This document shows, in pieces, positions 35,228 through 42,927 of a DNA stretch of 64,000 bases (its first letter is position 1; every line of letters begins with the position of its first letter). Source of the DNA: Solirubrobacter sp963736505 (GTDB lineage: Bacteria > Actinomycetota > Thermoleophilia > Solirubrobacterales > Solirubrobacteraceae); the NCBI GenBank assembly GCA_963736505.1, contig CAVTOZ010000001.1, positions 434,001 to 498,000 on the forward strand. Direction: 5' to 3'. The translations under genes and the position numbers were made by a program. The notes below the pieces were generated by a model. It worked only from the letters and a program-made list of their open reading frames with translations, had not been told where the DNA came from and searched no databases.

Positions 35228-35401
35228 ATGAGCGAGCCGGACGAGGAAGCGGCGGCCCAGGAGGCCTACATCCGCGGCCTGATCGCCCGCGGCGAGGCGG
35301 CGAAGGCGGTCGACGGCAAGCTGCCGCCGGGCGCGACGCACGAGATCGTCGAGGACGAGCCCGGCAAGCCGCCCAAGATCGTGCGGCGCCGCTTCGCGTG
35401 A
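35228..35401 (+). CDS. Small acidic protein, 57 residues, function unknown
   Basis: The frame starts MSEPDEEAAAQEAYIRGLIARG and ends IVRRRFA. It has typical GC-rich third positions, a plausible GGGAGC ribosome site, and begins 10 bp after the peptidase stop. It ends 6 bp before a strong terminator hairpin. It is unrecognised; co-transcription with the peptidase is likely. Confidence 0.6.
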   Translation: MSEPDEEAAAQEAYIRGLIARGEAAKAVDGKLPPGATHEIVEDEPGKPPKIVRRRFA

Positions 35402-35406
35402 TGGCC

Positions 35407-35433
35407 TGGGGGGCGGCGTCCCGCCGCCCCCCA
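35407..35433. terminator. Bidirectional terminator hairpin, 12-bp stem
   Basis: A perfect stem TGGGGGGCGGCG / CGCCGCCCCCCA with a 3-nt loop lies exactly between the convergent 57-residue gene (stop at 35401) and hsp20 (stop at 35441). The position fits a shared transcription terminator. Confidence 0.8.
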
Positions 35434-35440
35434 AGGTCGT

Positions 35441-35917
35441 CTAGGACTGCTCGATCGTCTTCGGGCTGTCGCCCACGCCGATCGAGATCTTGCGCGGCTT
35501 GCGCTGCTCGGGCTTCGGGATCCGGATCTCGAGCACGCCCCGGTCGAAGCTCGCCGCGACGGCCTCGGCATCGACGCCCTCGGGCAGCGTGAGCGAGCGG
35601 GAGAAGGCCCCGAACGCGCGCTCGACGCGGTGGTAGCCCTCCTTCGTCGTCTCGTGCTCGGACTTGCGCTCGCCCGAGACGGTCAGGACGTTGTCCTCGA
35701 CCTCGATGCTGACGTCGTCCTCGGCGAGGCCGGGAAGGTCGGCGCGGAGCACGAACGTGTCGTCGGTCTCGACGAGATCCATCGCGGGCATCCAGCGGCG
35801 CAGCGTGGTGCCGCCGCCGCCGGCGACCGGCGCGTCGAAGACGGTGCCGAACAGGCGGTTCATCTCGTTCTGGATCGAGGCGAACTCGCGAAGCGGCTCC
35901 CAGCGGACAATGGCCAT
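35441..35917 (-). CDS. Small heat shock protein, Hsp20/alpha-crystallin family
   Basis: A 158-residue holdase chaperone. The alpha-crystallin domain runs from about MDLVETDDTFVLRADLPG to VLEIRIPKPE, including GVLEIRIPK and ERAFGAFSRSLTLP. The N-terminal arm (MAIVRWEPLREFASIQNEMNRLF) is typical of class A actinobacterial Hsp20 proteins. ATG 35917 is chosen because GGAGGT lies at ideal distance upstream; an in-frame ATG at 35938 has no such site. A consensus-like promoter lies upstream. Confidence 0.94.
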   Translation of the reverse strand: MAIVRWEPLREFASIQNEMNRLFGTVFDAPVAGGGGTTLRRWMPAMDLVETDDTFVLRADLPGLAEDDVSIEVEDNVLTVSGERKSEHETTKEGYHRVERAFGAFSRSLTLPEGVDAEAVAASFDRGVLEIRIPKPEQRKPRKISIGVGDSPKTIEQS

Positions 35918-35956
35918 ATCAACCTCCACGGATTTCAAGGACTGCTGTTAACAACC

Positions 35957-35985
35957 AGTATGAAATCTCAGTCGGTGAATGTCAA
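35957..35985 (-). promoter_or_regulatory. Sigma-70-type promoter for hsp20 (TTGACA-N17-CATACT)
   Basis: On the minus strand TTGACA (35985-35980) is followed after exactly 17 bp by CATACT (35962-35957), 40 bp before the hsp20 ATG. This is close to housekeeping consensus and unusually AT-rich for the window. A TGTTAACA palindrome lies immediately downstream. The -35 box overlaps the last codons of the IclR-type gene. Confidence 0.7.
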
Positions 35986-36716
35986 GTCTTCTGCCGCCAA
36001 ACTTGTGATATCTGCGCGGCCGTGGCGAGCATCGGCGGCAGGAAGCGCTCGTGCATCTCCTCGACGGAGACGCGCGCCGCGGCCGCGCAGAGGTTCAGCG
36101 CGGCGCCCGGGATCGGCACCGAGAGCGATCGCAGGCCGAGCTCCAGCTCCTCGTCGACGAGGCAGTAGCCCTGCTCGCGCACGCCCGCCACGATCGCGGC
36201 GAGCGCCTGGGCGTCGGCGACGGTGCGGTGCGTCAGCGGTACGAGGTCCGTGGCCGCGAGGTGCGCGGCGACCGCCTCGTCGGGCAGGCCCGCCAGCAGC
36301 ACCCGCCCCATCGCCGTCGCGTAGGCCGGCAGGCGCGACCCGACGCCCAGCGACATCATCAGGATCCGGCGGGACGGCACGCGCGCGACGAACACGATGT
36401 CCGGCAGGTCCAGCGTGCAGGCCGAGCACGTCTCCTGCATCTCGGCCGACAGGTCCTCCATGAACGGCTGGGCGACCTCCCACAGGCTCAGCGAGGACAG
36501 GTACGACCAGCCCAGCGACAGCACGCGCGGCGACAGCGAGAAGTCGCGCCCGTCGGACCGGACGAAGCCCAGCGTCTCCAGCGTGAGCAGGATCCGCCGG
36601 GCGGTCGCGCGGCTCATGTCGGTCCGCCGCGCGACCTCGCTCAGCGTCATCGCCGGCGCCTCGTGCGAGAAGGACTGGATCACGGACAGGCCGCGCTCCA
36701 GGCCCTGCAGGGTCAT
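35982..36716 (-). CDS. IclR family transcriptional regulator
   Basis: A 244-residue regulator. The N-terminal winged helix includes MTLSEVARRTDMSRATARRIL. The IclR effector domain includes RVPSRRILMMSLGVGSRLPAYATAMGRVLLA and a Cys-containing CSACTLDLPD segment. Its sequence resembles the PcaR/PcaU branch that responds to aromatic acids. It begins 1 bp after the SnoaL-like stop and closes the hydroxyquinol operon, so it probably acts on this pathway. Confidence 0.93.
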   Translation of the reverse strand: MTLQGLERGLSVIQSFSHEAPAMTLSEVARRTDMSRATARRILLTLETLGFVRSDGRDFSLSPRVLSLGWSYLSSLSLWEVAQPFMEDLSAEMQETCSACTLDLPDIVFVARVPSRRILMMSLGVGSRLPAYATAMGRVLLAGLPDEAVAAHLAATDLVPLTHRTVADAQALAAIVAGVREQGYCLVDEELELGLRSLSVPIPGAALNLCAAAARVSVEEMHERFLPPMLATAAQISQVWRQKT

Positions 36717-36717
36717 G

Positions 36718-37182
36718 TCACCGGTCCGCGAGCCACGGGTAGCGGCCTTTGTCGCCGCCGGCGTAGTCCGGGTCGAGGTAGATGAAGCAGCGCTGGATCT
36801 TGAAGTCGCGGATCTCGAACACGTCGCACCAGCGCCCGGCGCCCCACTCCGGCACGCCCGCGCGCCACGGCCCGTCCTCGTGCTCGCCGTAGGACGTGCC
36901 CTCGGCGACGATCGTGTCGCCGCCGCCGAAGATCCAGTTGAAGTTCGCGTAGTCGTGCCGGATCGACTTCAGATGCGCGCCGACGTCGCCGAACATCTGC
37001 CCGATCTCCTCGCGCCCGTTCGCGATCCCCCACTTGGGGAACATCACCTGGGCGTCGGGCGCGAACAGCTCGAGGATGCTCTCCCCCGTCGACGTCACGC
37101 CGCCGTTGTCGAACGCCTTCAGGTACTCCAGCGCGACCGACTTGCGCTGCTCGTCGGTCATCACCTGGGTGGCTATCGCCAT
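36718..37182 (-). CDS. SnoaL/NTF2-like protein
   Basis: A 154-residue cone-shaped alpha+beta barrel protein. Features are the helical start MTDEQRKSVALEYLKAFDNGG, then ILELFAPDAQVMFPKWGIANG and a strand-rich C-terminus (WCDVFEIRDFKIQRCFIYLDPDY). NTF2-like proteins act as small isomerases, hydrolases or binding proteins; no specific activity can be assigned. It has a strong AGGAGGAG ribosome site. Its start overlaps the end of the flavoprotein gene. It is probably an accessory enzyme of the aromatic operon. Confidence 0.85.
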   Translation of the reverse strand: MAIATQVMTDEQRKSVALEYLKAFDNGGVTSTGESILELFAPDAQVMFPKWGIANGREEIGQMFGDVGAHLKSIRHDYANFNWIFGGGDTIVAEGTSYGEHEDGPWRAGVPEWGAGRWCDVFEIRDFKIQRCFIYLDPDYAGGDKGRYPWLADR

Positions 37183-37265
37183 GCGTGCTCCTCCTCCTTG
37201 ACCGGCTCTCTGTGCGCGGCGTTCGCCGCGCGATAGGCAAAGGCGATGATCGGACCCAAGGTGGC

Positions 37266-37293
37266 GCCGCCGGGTGGGTGGGGGCAGTGTCCC
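37266..37293. repeat. G-rich hairpin motif, copy at the 3' FAD loop
   Basis: The plus strand reads GCCGCCGGGTGGGTGGGG, then GCAGTGT, then CCC. It replaces the codons expected just before GGATLGPIIAF in the flavoprotein and causes a frame change. The same pattern recurs at 38701-38730. Confidence 0.7.
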
Positions 37294-38700
37294 GCGCGGC
37301 GAGGGCGACGCGACGCAGTTGCCGACCCCGTACAGCCCCGGGATCGGCGTGCTCGCCACGTGCCGCCGCGTGACGAGCGCGGCGTAGTACGGACCGCTGT
37401 CGGACAGCGGCCACAGCGTCGGGTTCGAGCGCCCCGGCTCCTCGCGCACGTCGCCGTTGAACAGCTGCTGCACGGCGCGCTCGCCGCGGCCGAAGTCGAG
37501 ATCCTCGCCCGCCGCGGCCAGCTCGTTGAAGCGCGCGATCGAGGCCGCCGCCGTGGCGGCCCAGTCGTCGGTCAGCGCCAGCCCGCCGGTCACGCCCGCG
37601 TACCTCGCGAGCCGCTCGCGCACGGCCGGGCCGAGCTCCTCCAGGGTCTCGCCGCGCAGCACGTGCGCCGCGCCGGCATCCGGGACGATCAGCCGCCCGT
37701 ACTCGTCGCTCGCGGAGTGCTCCTGCGAGCGCTGGTCCCACACCTGCACGAGCACCAGGTACGGGTACTCGCCCTTCAGCGGATCCCACTGGAAGAACGT
37801 CTGCGCCAGCTCGTTGTACGGGAGCTTCTCGTTGACCACGCGCCGGCCGGTCTTGTCGAGGAACAGCATCGAGTCGCCGGCGACGGAGAACATGCCCGAG
37901 AGCGAGGGGTCGCGCGCCAGCGCCGCCTCCAGCGGCACCGGGCACATCCACGCCTGGTTCATGTTGCGCAGCTGCGCGCCCGCGGCGCCGCCGATGCGCA
38001 CGAAGTCGCCCTCGTTGGTCACCGCCGCGCAGCCGCCGTAGACCGGCGCGGAGAGGAAGTTCGCGCGCAGCTCGGGGTCGTGCGTGAAGCCGCCGGACGC
38101 GAAGATGACCGCCTTGCGCGCGCCGACGCGGACCGTCCCGTCGGGCCCGGTCGCCTCGACGCCGGCGACGGCGCCGCCGGCCAGCACGAGCCGCTGCACG
38201 CGGTGCGAGACGCGGACGTCGACGCCGTCGCGCTCGGCCGCCGCGCTCATCGTGGCGATGCCGACGGCGCCGCCGTCGGACATCGACGCGCGCGCGCCTT
38301 CGGGCACGAGCACGCGGCCGGTCGGGGCCTTGTCCTCGGGCAGCTCGGACCAGTAGTCCGGCACCGCTTCGCACCAGCGGTACGGCAGCGCGCCCTTCTC
38401 CGCCAGCAGCTCGGCCGCCGGCGACGCGCTCTCGTAGATCGCGCGGATCTGCGCGTGCTCCCACTCGGGGAGCCCGAGCGTCGGGCTCGCCGGGTCGTAC
38501 GCGTGCGGGCGGGAGAGGCGCGCGGTGTAGCGCAGGAAGTCCTCCTCCGGGTCCTCGATCCCCGCGGCCCTCATCTGGGCGTTGTTCGGGATCCGGTACC
38601 AGAAGGCGGCCTTCTTGGCCGTGCCTCCCAGCTCCGGCGCCTTCTCGAGCAGGATCACCTCGTCGCCCAGCCAGCGCGAGAAGAGCGCCGCGGGCAGCCC

Positions 38701-38730
38701 GCCGCCGGGGTGGGTGGGGTTCCTATCCCC
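38701..38730. repeat. G-rich hairpin motif, copy at the 5' FAD loop
   Basis: The plus strand reads GCCGCCGGGGTGGGTGGGG, then TTCCTAT, then CCCC. GGTGGGG and CCCCACC (38713-38733) form a 7-bp hairpin with a 7-nt loop. It replaces the GxGxxG codons of the flavoprotein and breaks the frame. The motif shares its G-rich half and 7-nt spacer length with 37266-37293. Confidence 0.7.
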
Positions 38731-38791
38731 ACCACGACGTCCGCCGTCACGTCGAACTCGGCACCGCTCACGGGTGCCGCCGATTCGCGCT

Positions 38792-40522
38792 TCATCGCTC
38801 TCCTCCCACCGGCTCCAGGACTCCCAGGAGCGTTTCCATCACCCGGCCCAGCTCCGCGGTCGCATCGTCGGCGACCGCGTCCGCCCGCCACGCCACGTGC
38901 GCGTCGGGCCGCACCAGCACGCAGCCCGTCTCCGAGACCTCGCGCGCCCGCGCCCAGTCGTCGTAGATGTCGTGCGCGTCGCGCCCCGGGCCGATCACGA
39001 ACGCGGCGATCGGCACGCCCGTGCGCTCCGAGATCTCGCGCGCCGCCTCGACCCACGCCTCGCCGCCGATGCCGGTCAGCAGCGTGAAGCGCCCCTTGCC
39101 GGCGAGGTCGTGCGTGGAGACCTTCTCGCCGCGGTGCTGGAGCCACGCGTGCGGCAGCCGCGCGCCCGGCCACGTGGTCGCGTGGTAGTAGAGCTCGGGA
39201 TCGCGGTCGTACTCCGGCTCCGGCGTGCCGTCACCGACCACCGCGGACGAGCGGTAGCGGTGCCCCAGCTCGACGCCGTGCGCGTTGAACTCGTAGTTCT
39301 TGAGCTCGATCGCCGCCTTCAGCTTGGAGCGCGACTCGGCCCCGCGCGGCGAGTTCTCCTTGCGCACGTCCATGTCGTCGCCGAGCGCCTCGAAGATCGG
39401 CCCGAACTCCTCGATGCTCTGGTTCGCGCGCAGCACGATCTGCCTGCCGATCGGGGCGCGCTCGGCGTCGTAGGAGTCCAGCAGCGACGGCGACGCCTTG
39501 CCGTCGAGCACGAGCGCGAGCTTCCAGGCCAGGTTGTACGCGTCGGCGATCGACGTGTTCGAGCCCAGCCCGTTGCTCGGCGGGTGCCGGTGGCAGGCGT
39601 CGCCCATGCAGAACACGCGGCCCTCGGCGTAGCGCGTCGCGTACATCTTGTTGTTGCCCCACAGCGAGGTCGAGCGCAGCGTGACGTCGATCGTGTCGTC
39701 GCCGACCAGGTTGTGGACCACCCGCGTCGCGACCTCCTCGTCGACCTCCGGCGGCGGGTCGTTGATGTCGTAGCCCCAGACGATCAGCCACTCGTCCCAT
39801 GGCCGCACCATCCGCACCAGGCCCATGCCGATCCCGCCCATGTCGGCGCCCGGCTGCATGATCCAGTAGAGGACGCTCGGGCGGTGCGCGACGTACTTGG
39901 ACAGGTCCGCGTGGAAGACGATGTTCATCGACCCGGCCCAGTCCATCTCGCCCTCCATCGGCAGGCCGAGATCGGCGGCGATCTTCGACCGCCCGCCGTC
40001 GGCGCCGATCAGGTACTTCGCGCGGATCTCGAACGTCTCGCCGGTGAGCCGGTCGAGCGCGGTCACGGTCACGCCGTCGGGATCCTGGGCGTGCGAGAGG
40101 TACTCGGTGTCGAAGCGCACGCGGCTCCCCCGGCGCGCCGCCTCGCCGAGGATGATCGGCTCGAAGATGTCCTGCGGCAGGTCGTAGTGGATGCAGGGGC
40201 TGGCGAGCGTGTAGTCGGCCAGGCGCGCGGGATGCGTCCCCCACGTGTGCAGGCGCGCGAGCTCCTCGCCTGCCAGGCTCGCGCAGAACACCGTGTCGCC
40301 CATCAGCGGCTGCGGCGTGCCCTTGGCCTTGATCTCCCCCTCGAGGCCCATGTCGCGCATGATCTCCACGGCGCGCTGGTTGGTGATGTGCGCGCGCGGC
40401 GTGTTCGCCGTCCAGCGGTACTTCGTGATCACCATGTTCGGCACGCCGTAGGTGCTGAGGAACAGCGCGCTCGAGCTTCCCGCCGGCCCGGAGCCGACGA
40501 TCAGGACGTCGGTCTCGATCAT
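38792..40522 (-). CDS. FAD-dependent aromatic monooxygenase, TfdB/PheA-like
   Basis: A 576-residue single-component flavin hydroxylase. It has an N-terminal GxGxxG (VLIVGSGPAGSSSALFLS), the DG motif (YLIGADGGRSKIA) and the GD motif (GRVFCMGDACHRHPPSNGLGSNTSIADAYNLAWK), followed by the thioredoxin-like C-terminal domain of phenol hydroxylases. With a hydroxyquinol dioxygenase and maleylacetate reductase alongside, it probably hydroxylates a resorcinol- or phenol-type substrate to hydroxyquinol. It overlaps both neighbours by four bases. Confidence 0.92.
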   Translation of the reverse strand: MIETDVLIVGSGPAGSSSALFLSTYGVPNMVITKYRWTANTPRAHITNQRAVEIMRDMGLEGEIKAKGTPQPLMGDTVFCASLAGEELARLHTWGTHPARLADYTLASPCIHYDLPQDIFEPIILGEAARRGSRVRFDTEYLSHAQDPDGVTVTALDRLTGETFEIRAKYLIGADGGRSKIAADLGLPMEGEMDWAGSMNIVFHADLSKYVAHRPSVLYWIMQPGADMGGIGMGLVRMVRPWDEWLIVWGYDINDPPPEVDEEVATRVVHNLVGDDTIDVTLRSTSLWGNNKMYATRYAEGRVFCMGDACHRHPPSNGLGSNTSIADAYNLAWKLALVLDGKASPSLLDSYDAERAPIGRQIVLRANQSIEEFGPIFEALGDDMDVRKENSPRGAESRSKLKAAIELKNYEFNAHGVELGHRYRSSAVVGDGTPEPEYDRDPELYYHATTWPGARLPHAWLQHRGEKVSTHDLAGKGRFTLLTGIGGEAWVEAAREISERTGVPIAAFVIGPGRDAHDIYDDWARAREVSETGCVLVRPDAHVAWRADAVADDATAELGRVMETLLGVLEPVGGER

Positions 40523-41337
40523 CGTGCGAGCACCATGTCGTAGCTCAGCCGCCAATATCCGTCGGGATCGCGCTCGAAGCGGCCGATCAGGTTCGAGCGC
40601 ACGCCGAAGACGGCGTCCTTGTCGAGGTACTCGTCGCCGTCGGCGAACACGTGCGTGATCAGCGTCTGATATCCGTCGGCGTCGATCTTGAAGTGGATGT
40701 GCGCTGGGCGCATCGGGAGCCGGCCGCCGGCACGCAGCAGGTCGCCGGCCGGCCCGTCGGTCGGGATCGGATACGCGACCGGCTTGACCGTCCAGAACCA
40801 GAAGCGGCCGTCGTCGGCGGAGCGCAGATGCCCGCGTCCCCGGGCGTGGTCGAGCTCGGCGTACTGCACGTCGTAGAAGCCGTCGTCGTCGGCCTGCCAG
40901 ACCTCGATCAGCGCACCCGGCACCGCGGCGCCGTCCGTGTCGACCACGCGGCCTTCGACGAAGCAGCGCTCGCCCGGCGCGCCGCCGGCCAGGTCGTCGC
41001 CGTTCTCGAAGCCGGGCGAGCCCTCTACGAAGAACGGGCCGAACACGGTCGACTCGGTCGCCTCCGGCGGGCGCTGGTTGTTGATGCCGACCACGAGCAT
41101 GCTCAGACCGAGCACGTCGCTGAGCAGGATGAACTCCTGCCGCTTGTCGTCGGTGATGTGGCCGGCGCGCGTGAGGAAGTCGATGCCCGCGAACCACTCC
41201 GCCTCGGTCAGCCCGACCTCGGTCGCGAACGCGTGCAGGTGGCGGACCAGGCTCTCGCTGATCTCGTTGAAGCGGTCGGAGCCGTTGAACGAGGCGACCA
41301 CCGCCTCGGTCAGGTCCGTGTCGGCGAGGTTTCTCAT
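40519..41337 (-). CDS. Intradiol ring-cleavage dioxygenase, probable hydroxyquinol 1,2-dioxygenase
   Basis: A 272-residue non-heme Fe(III) dioxygenase. The helical N-terminal linker domain is followed by the intradiol core: TVFGPFFVEGSP, GALIEVWQADDDGFYDVQY, GRFWFWTVKPVAYPIPTDGPAGDLL and RPAHIHFKIDADGYQTLITHVF. The Tyr/Tyr/His/His ligands fall in these blocks. Neighbouring maleylacetate reductase implies that the ring-cleavage product is maleylacetate, hence hydroxyquinol rather than catechol as substrate. It overlaps neighbours by ATGA. Confidence 0.93.
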   Translation of the reverse strand: MRNLADTDLTEAVVASFNGSDRFNEISESLVRHLHAFATEVGLTEAEWFAGIDFLTRAGHITDDKRQEFILLSDVLGLSMLVVGINNQRPPEATESTVFGPFFVEGSPGFENGDDLAGGAPGERCFVEGRVVDTDGAAVPGALIEVWQADDDGFYDVQYAELDHARGRGHLRSADDGRFWFWTVKPVAYPIPTDGPAGDLLRAGGRLPMRPAHIHFKIDADGYQTLITHVFADGDEYLDKDAVFGVRSNLIGRFERDPDGYWRLSYDMVLAR

Positions 41338-42332
41338 TGCGGCTCCTGGGGTCGGCGGCCTTCGTAAGCGGCCTCGAGCAGGCCGCGCGTACCGGGGAAG
41401 CTCTCCTCGACGAGCGCCACGGCCGCGTCGAGGTCGTTCAGGCCGATGTCGCGCAGCGCGACCGGCGCGCCGATCTCGCGCGCGAGGTCGTACAGCGCGC
41501 CGCCCGGATCGTCGGTCGCGAGCGCGCGCGCGGCCTCCGGCGGCGCCATGTAGGCCGTGACGTGCGGGATCATCACGCCGTGCAGGTCGGCGTGCGGGAG
41601 GTCGAACGCGCCGCCGAGGATGTGGCAGATCTTGTGGTGCATGCCGGACCCGGCGGCGGCGAACGCGGCGCCGGCGAGGTAGGCGCCGTAGAGCGTGTCG
41701 CCGCGGCCCTCGAGGTCGTCCGGCCGCGCCACCGCGACCGGCACGCCGCGGACGAGCGCGCGGATGCCCTCCGCGGCCATCAGCGACGTGATCGGGTTCG
41801 CGCGCGGGCCGTAGAACGCCTCGACGCAATGCGCGATCGCGTTCAGCGCGCTGGGGCCGGTCACCTGCGCCGGCAGCGACAGCGTCAGCTCCGGGTCGTA
41901 GACGACGACCTTCGGCAGCACGCGCGCGTCGGTCCCCGTCGTCTTGCGCCGCTCCTCGGTGAGGCCCCAGACGGGCGTCATCTCCGAGCCCGCGTACGTG
42001 GTCGGCACCGCGACGATCGGCAGGCCGGTCTCGAGCGCGACGGCCTTGGCGGTGCCGGTCGTCGAGCCGCCGCCGATGCTCAGCAGCGCGTCGGCACCGC
42101 CGGCGGCGGCCGTCGCGCGGCGGGCGATCTCGACCGGCACGTGCTGCCGCACCTCGCTGAACTCGGCGTGCACGTCGCCGGCGAGCGAGCGCGCCAGCTC
42201 CAGCTCCGGCTCGGCGGCGATCAGCAGCACCCGCGTCGCGCCCAGCGCCTCGAGCTCGGGCCGCAGGCGCGTGCGGGCGGCGCCCGCGCCGAAGACGACG
42301 CGGCCGGGCAGAGCGGTGTAGGTGAACTCCAC
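41334..42332 (-). CDS. Maleylacetate reductase
   Basis: A 332-residue iron-containing-alcohol-dehydrogenase-family enzyme that reduces maleylacetate to 3-oxoadipate with NAD(P)H. It has the nucleotide-binding block ALLSIGGGSTTGTAKAVAL, followed by VAVPTTYAGSEMTPVWG and the histidine-rich site AIAHCVEAFYGPRANP and SGMHHKICHILGG. GTG 42332 is chosen because GGAGGAGA lies at the proper distance and the family start VEFTYTALPGRVVFG follows. It is the first enzyme gene after the MarR-type regulator. Confidence 0.93.
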   Translation of the reverse strand: MEFTYTALPGRVVFGAGAARTRLRPELEALGATRVLLIAAEPELELARSLAGDVHAEFSEVRQHVPVEIARRATAAAGGADALLSIGGGSTTGTAKAVALETGLPIVAVPTTYAGSEMTPVWGLTEERRKTTGTDARVLPKVVVYDPELTLSLPAQVTGPSALNAIAHCVEAFYGPRANPITSLMAAEGIRALVRGVPVAVARPDDLEGRGDTLYGAYLAGAAFAAAGSGMHHKICHILGGAFDLPHADLHGVMIPHVTAYMAPPEAARALATDDPGGALYDLAREIGAPVALRDIGLNDLDAAVALVEESFPGTRGLLEAAYEGRRPQEPQ

Positions 42333-42381
42333 CGACGGACTCTCCTCCGTTCGCTGAGCGCACAAACGTGCGCTGCGGAGT

Positions 42382-42864
42382 CTACTCGAGCCCGGAGGCG
42401 CCCGGGAGCACGCGCTCCCAGTACCCGGCGAGGACGCGCAGCTCGTCGTCCTCGAACTGGGCGAGGAACTTCGCCCGCACGCCGCCGAGGTGCGTCTCGC
42501 GCGCCTCGGCGAGCGCCGTCGCGCCCTTGTCGGTCAGCACCGCGTAGCACCCGCGGCCGTCGTCGGTGCAGTGGTCGCGCAGCAGCAGGCCGTCCTTCTC
42601 CAGCCGGTCCACGAGCCGCGTCATGCCCGAGCGCGAGAGCAGCACGGAGTCCGCGAGCTCGGCCATCCGGCGCTTGTGGTTGGGCGCCGACTCCAGGTTG
42701 AGCAGCACCTCGTAGGAGCTGAGCGGAAGCCTGTGCGCGGAGGTGAGCTCGGCGTCGAGCTGCTTGACCAGCGCGGAGTGCACCCGCAGAAGGCCGCGCC
42801 AAGCGCCGAGTTCGATGGCCGTCAACTGGACCCCTTGCTCCTCGATCGAGTGCGCGTGTGCCAT
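42382..42864 (-). CDS. MarR family transcriptional regulator
   Basis: A 160-residue winged-helix dimeric regulator: dimerisation helices at both ends, recognition region LADSVLLSRSGMTRLVDRLEKDGLLLRD and wing DGRGCYAVLTDKG. It is divergent from the ring-cleavage dioxygenase, with a GTTG-N6-CAAC dyad between them, and 49 bp upstream of the maleylacetate reductase gene. It probably represses both directions until a phenol or quinone ligand binds, as MhqR-type MarR proteins do. Confidence 0.93.
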   Translation of the reverse strand: MAHAHSIEEQGVQLTAIELGAWRGLLRVHSALVKQLDAELTSAHRLPLSSYEVLLNLESAPNHKRRMAELADSVLLSRSGMTRLVDRLEKDGLLLRDHCTDDGRGCYAVLTDKGATALAEARETHLGGVRAKFLAQFEDDELRVLAGYWERVLPGASGLE

Positions 42865-42888
42865 GAGCGATGAGTCTAGCGCGGAGTA

Positions 42889-42902
42889 GTTGCACGGACA
42901 AC
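42889..42902. promoter_or_regulatory. Dyad GTTG-N6-CAAC, probable MarR operator
   Basis: The short dyad lies in the 63-bp divergent region, 24 bp before the marR-type start and 25 bp before the dioxygenase start. TTG...CAA half-sites are common for MarR proteins. The assignment is positional. Confidence 0.45.
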
Positions 42903-42927
42903 AGGTGAGACGCTAGAGTCCGGCGCG

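Larger units (their letters stand above)
37173..38795 (-). pseudogene. FAD-binding dehydrogenase (fumarate reductase/ketosteroid dehydrogenase family), frame disrupted at both ends
   Basis: The body (38690-37320) encodes a FAD_binding_2 flavoprotein: DEVILLEKAPELGGTAKK, VIFASGGFTHDPELRANFL, PIPGLYGVGNCVASPS. The natural start ATG 38795 (MKRESAAPVSGAEFDVTADVVV) is in a different frame; the frames meet at 38701-38730, inside the GxGxxG FAD loop. Near 37266-37293 the frame shifts back, and the expected C-terminus GGATLGPIIAFAYRAANAAH continues to a TAG at 37173. Both junctions carry GGGTGGGTGGGG-N7-CCC. The start overlaps the monooxygenase stop (ATGA). Either a recent pseudogene, two short insertions, or sequence errors at G-runs. 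Confidence 0.8.

Noticed and set aside
35957..35990. HspR HAIR element (CTTGAGT-N7-ACTCAAG) before hsp20
   Set aside because: Only partial agreement in each half-site; the housekeeping promoter is the better supported reading.
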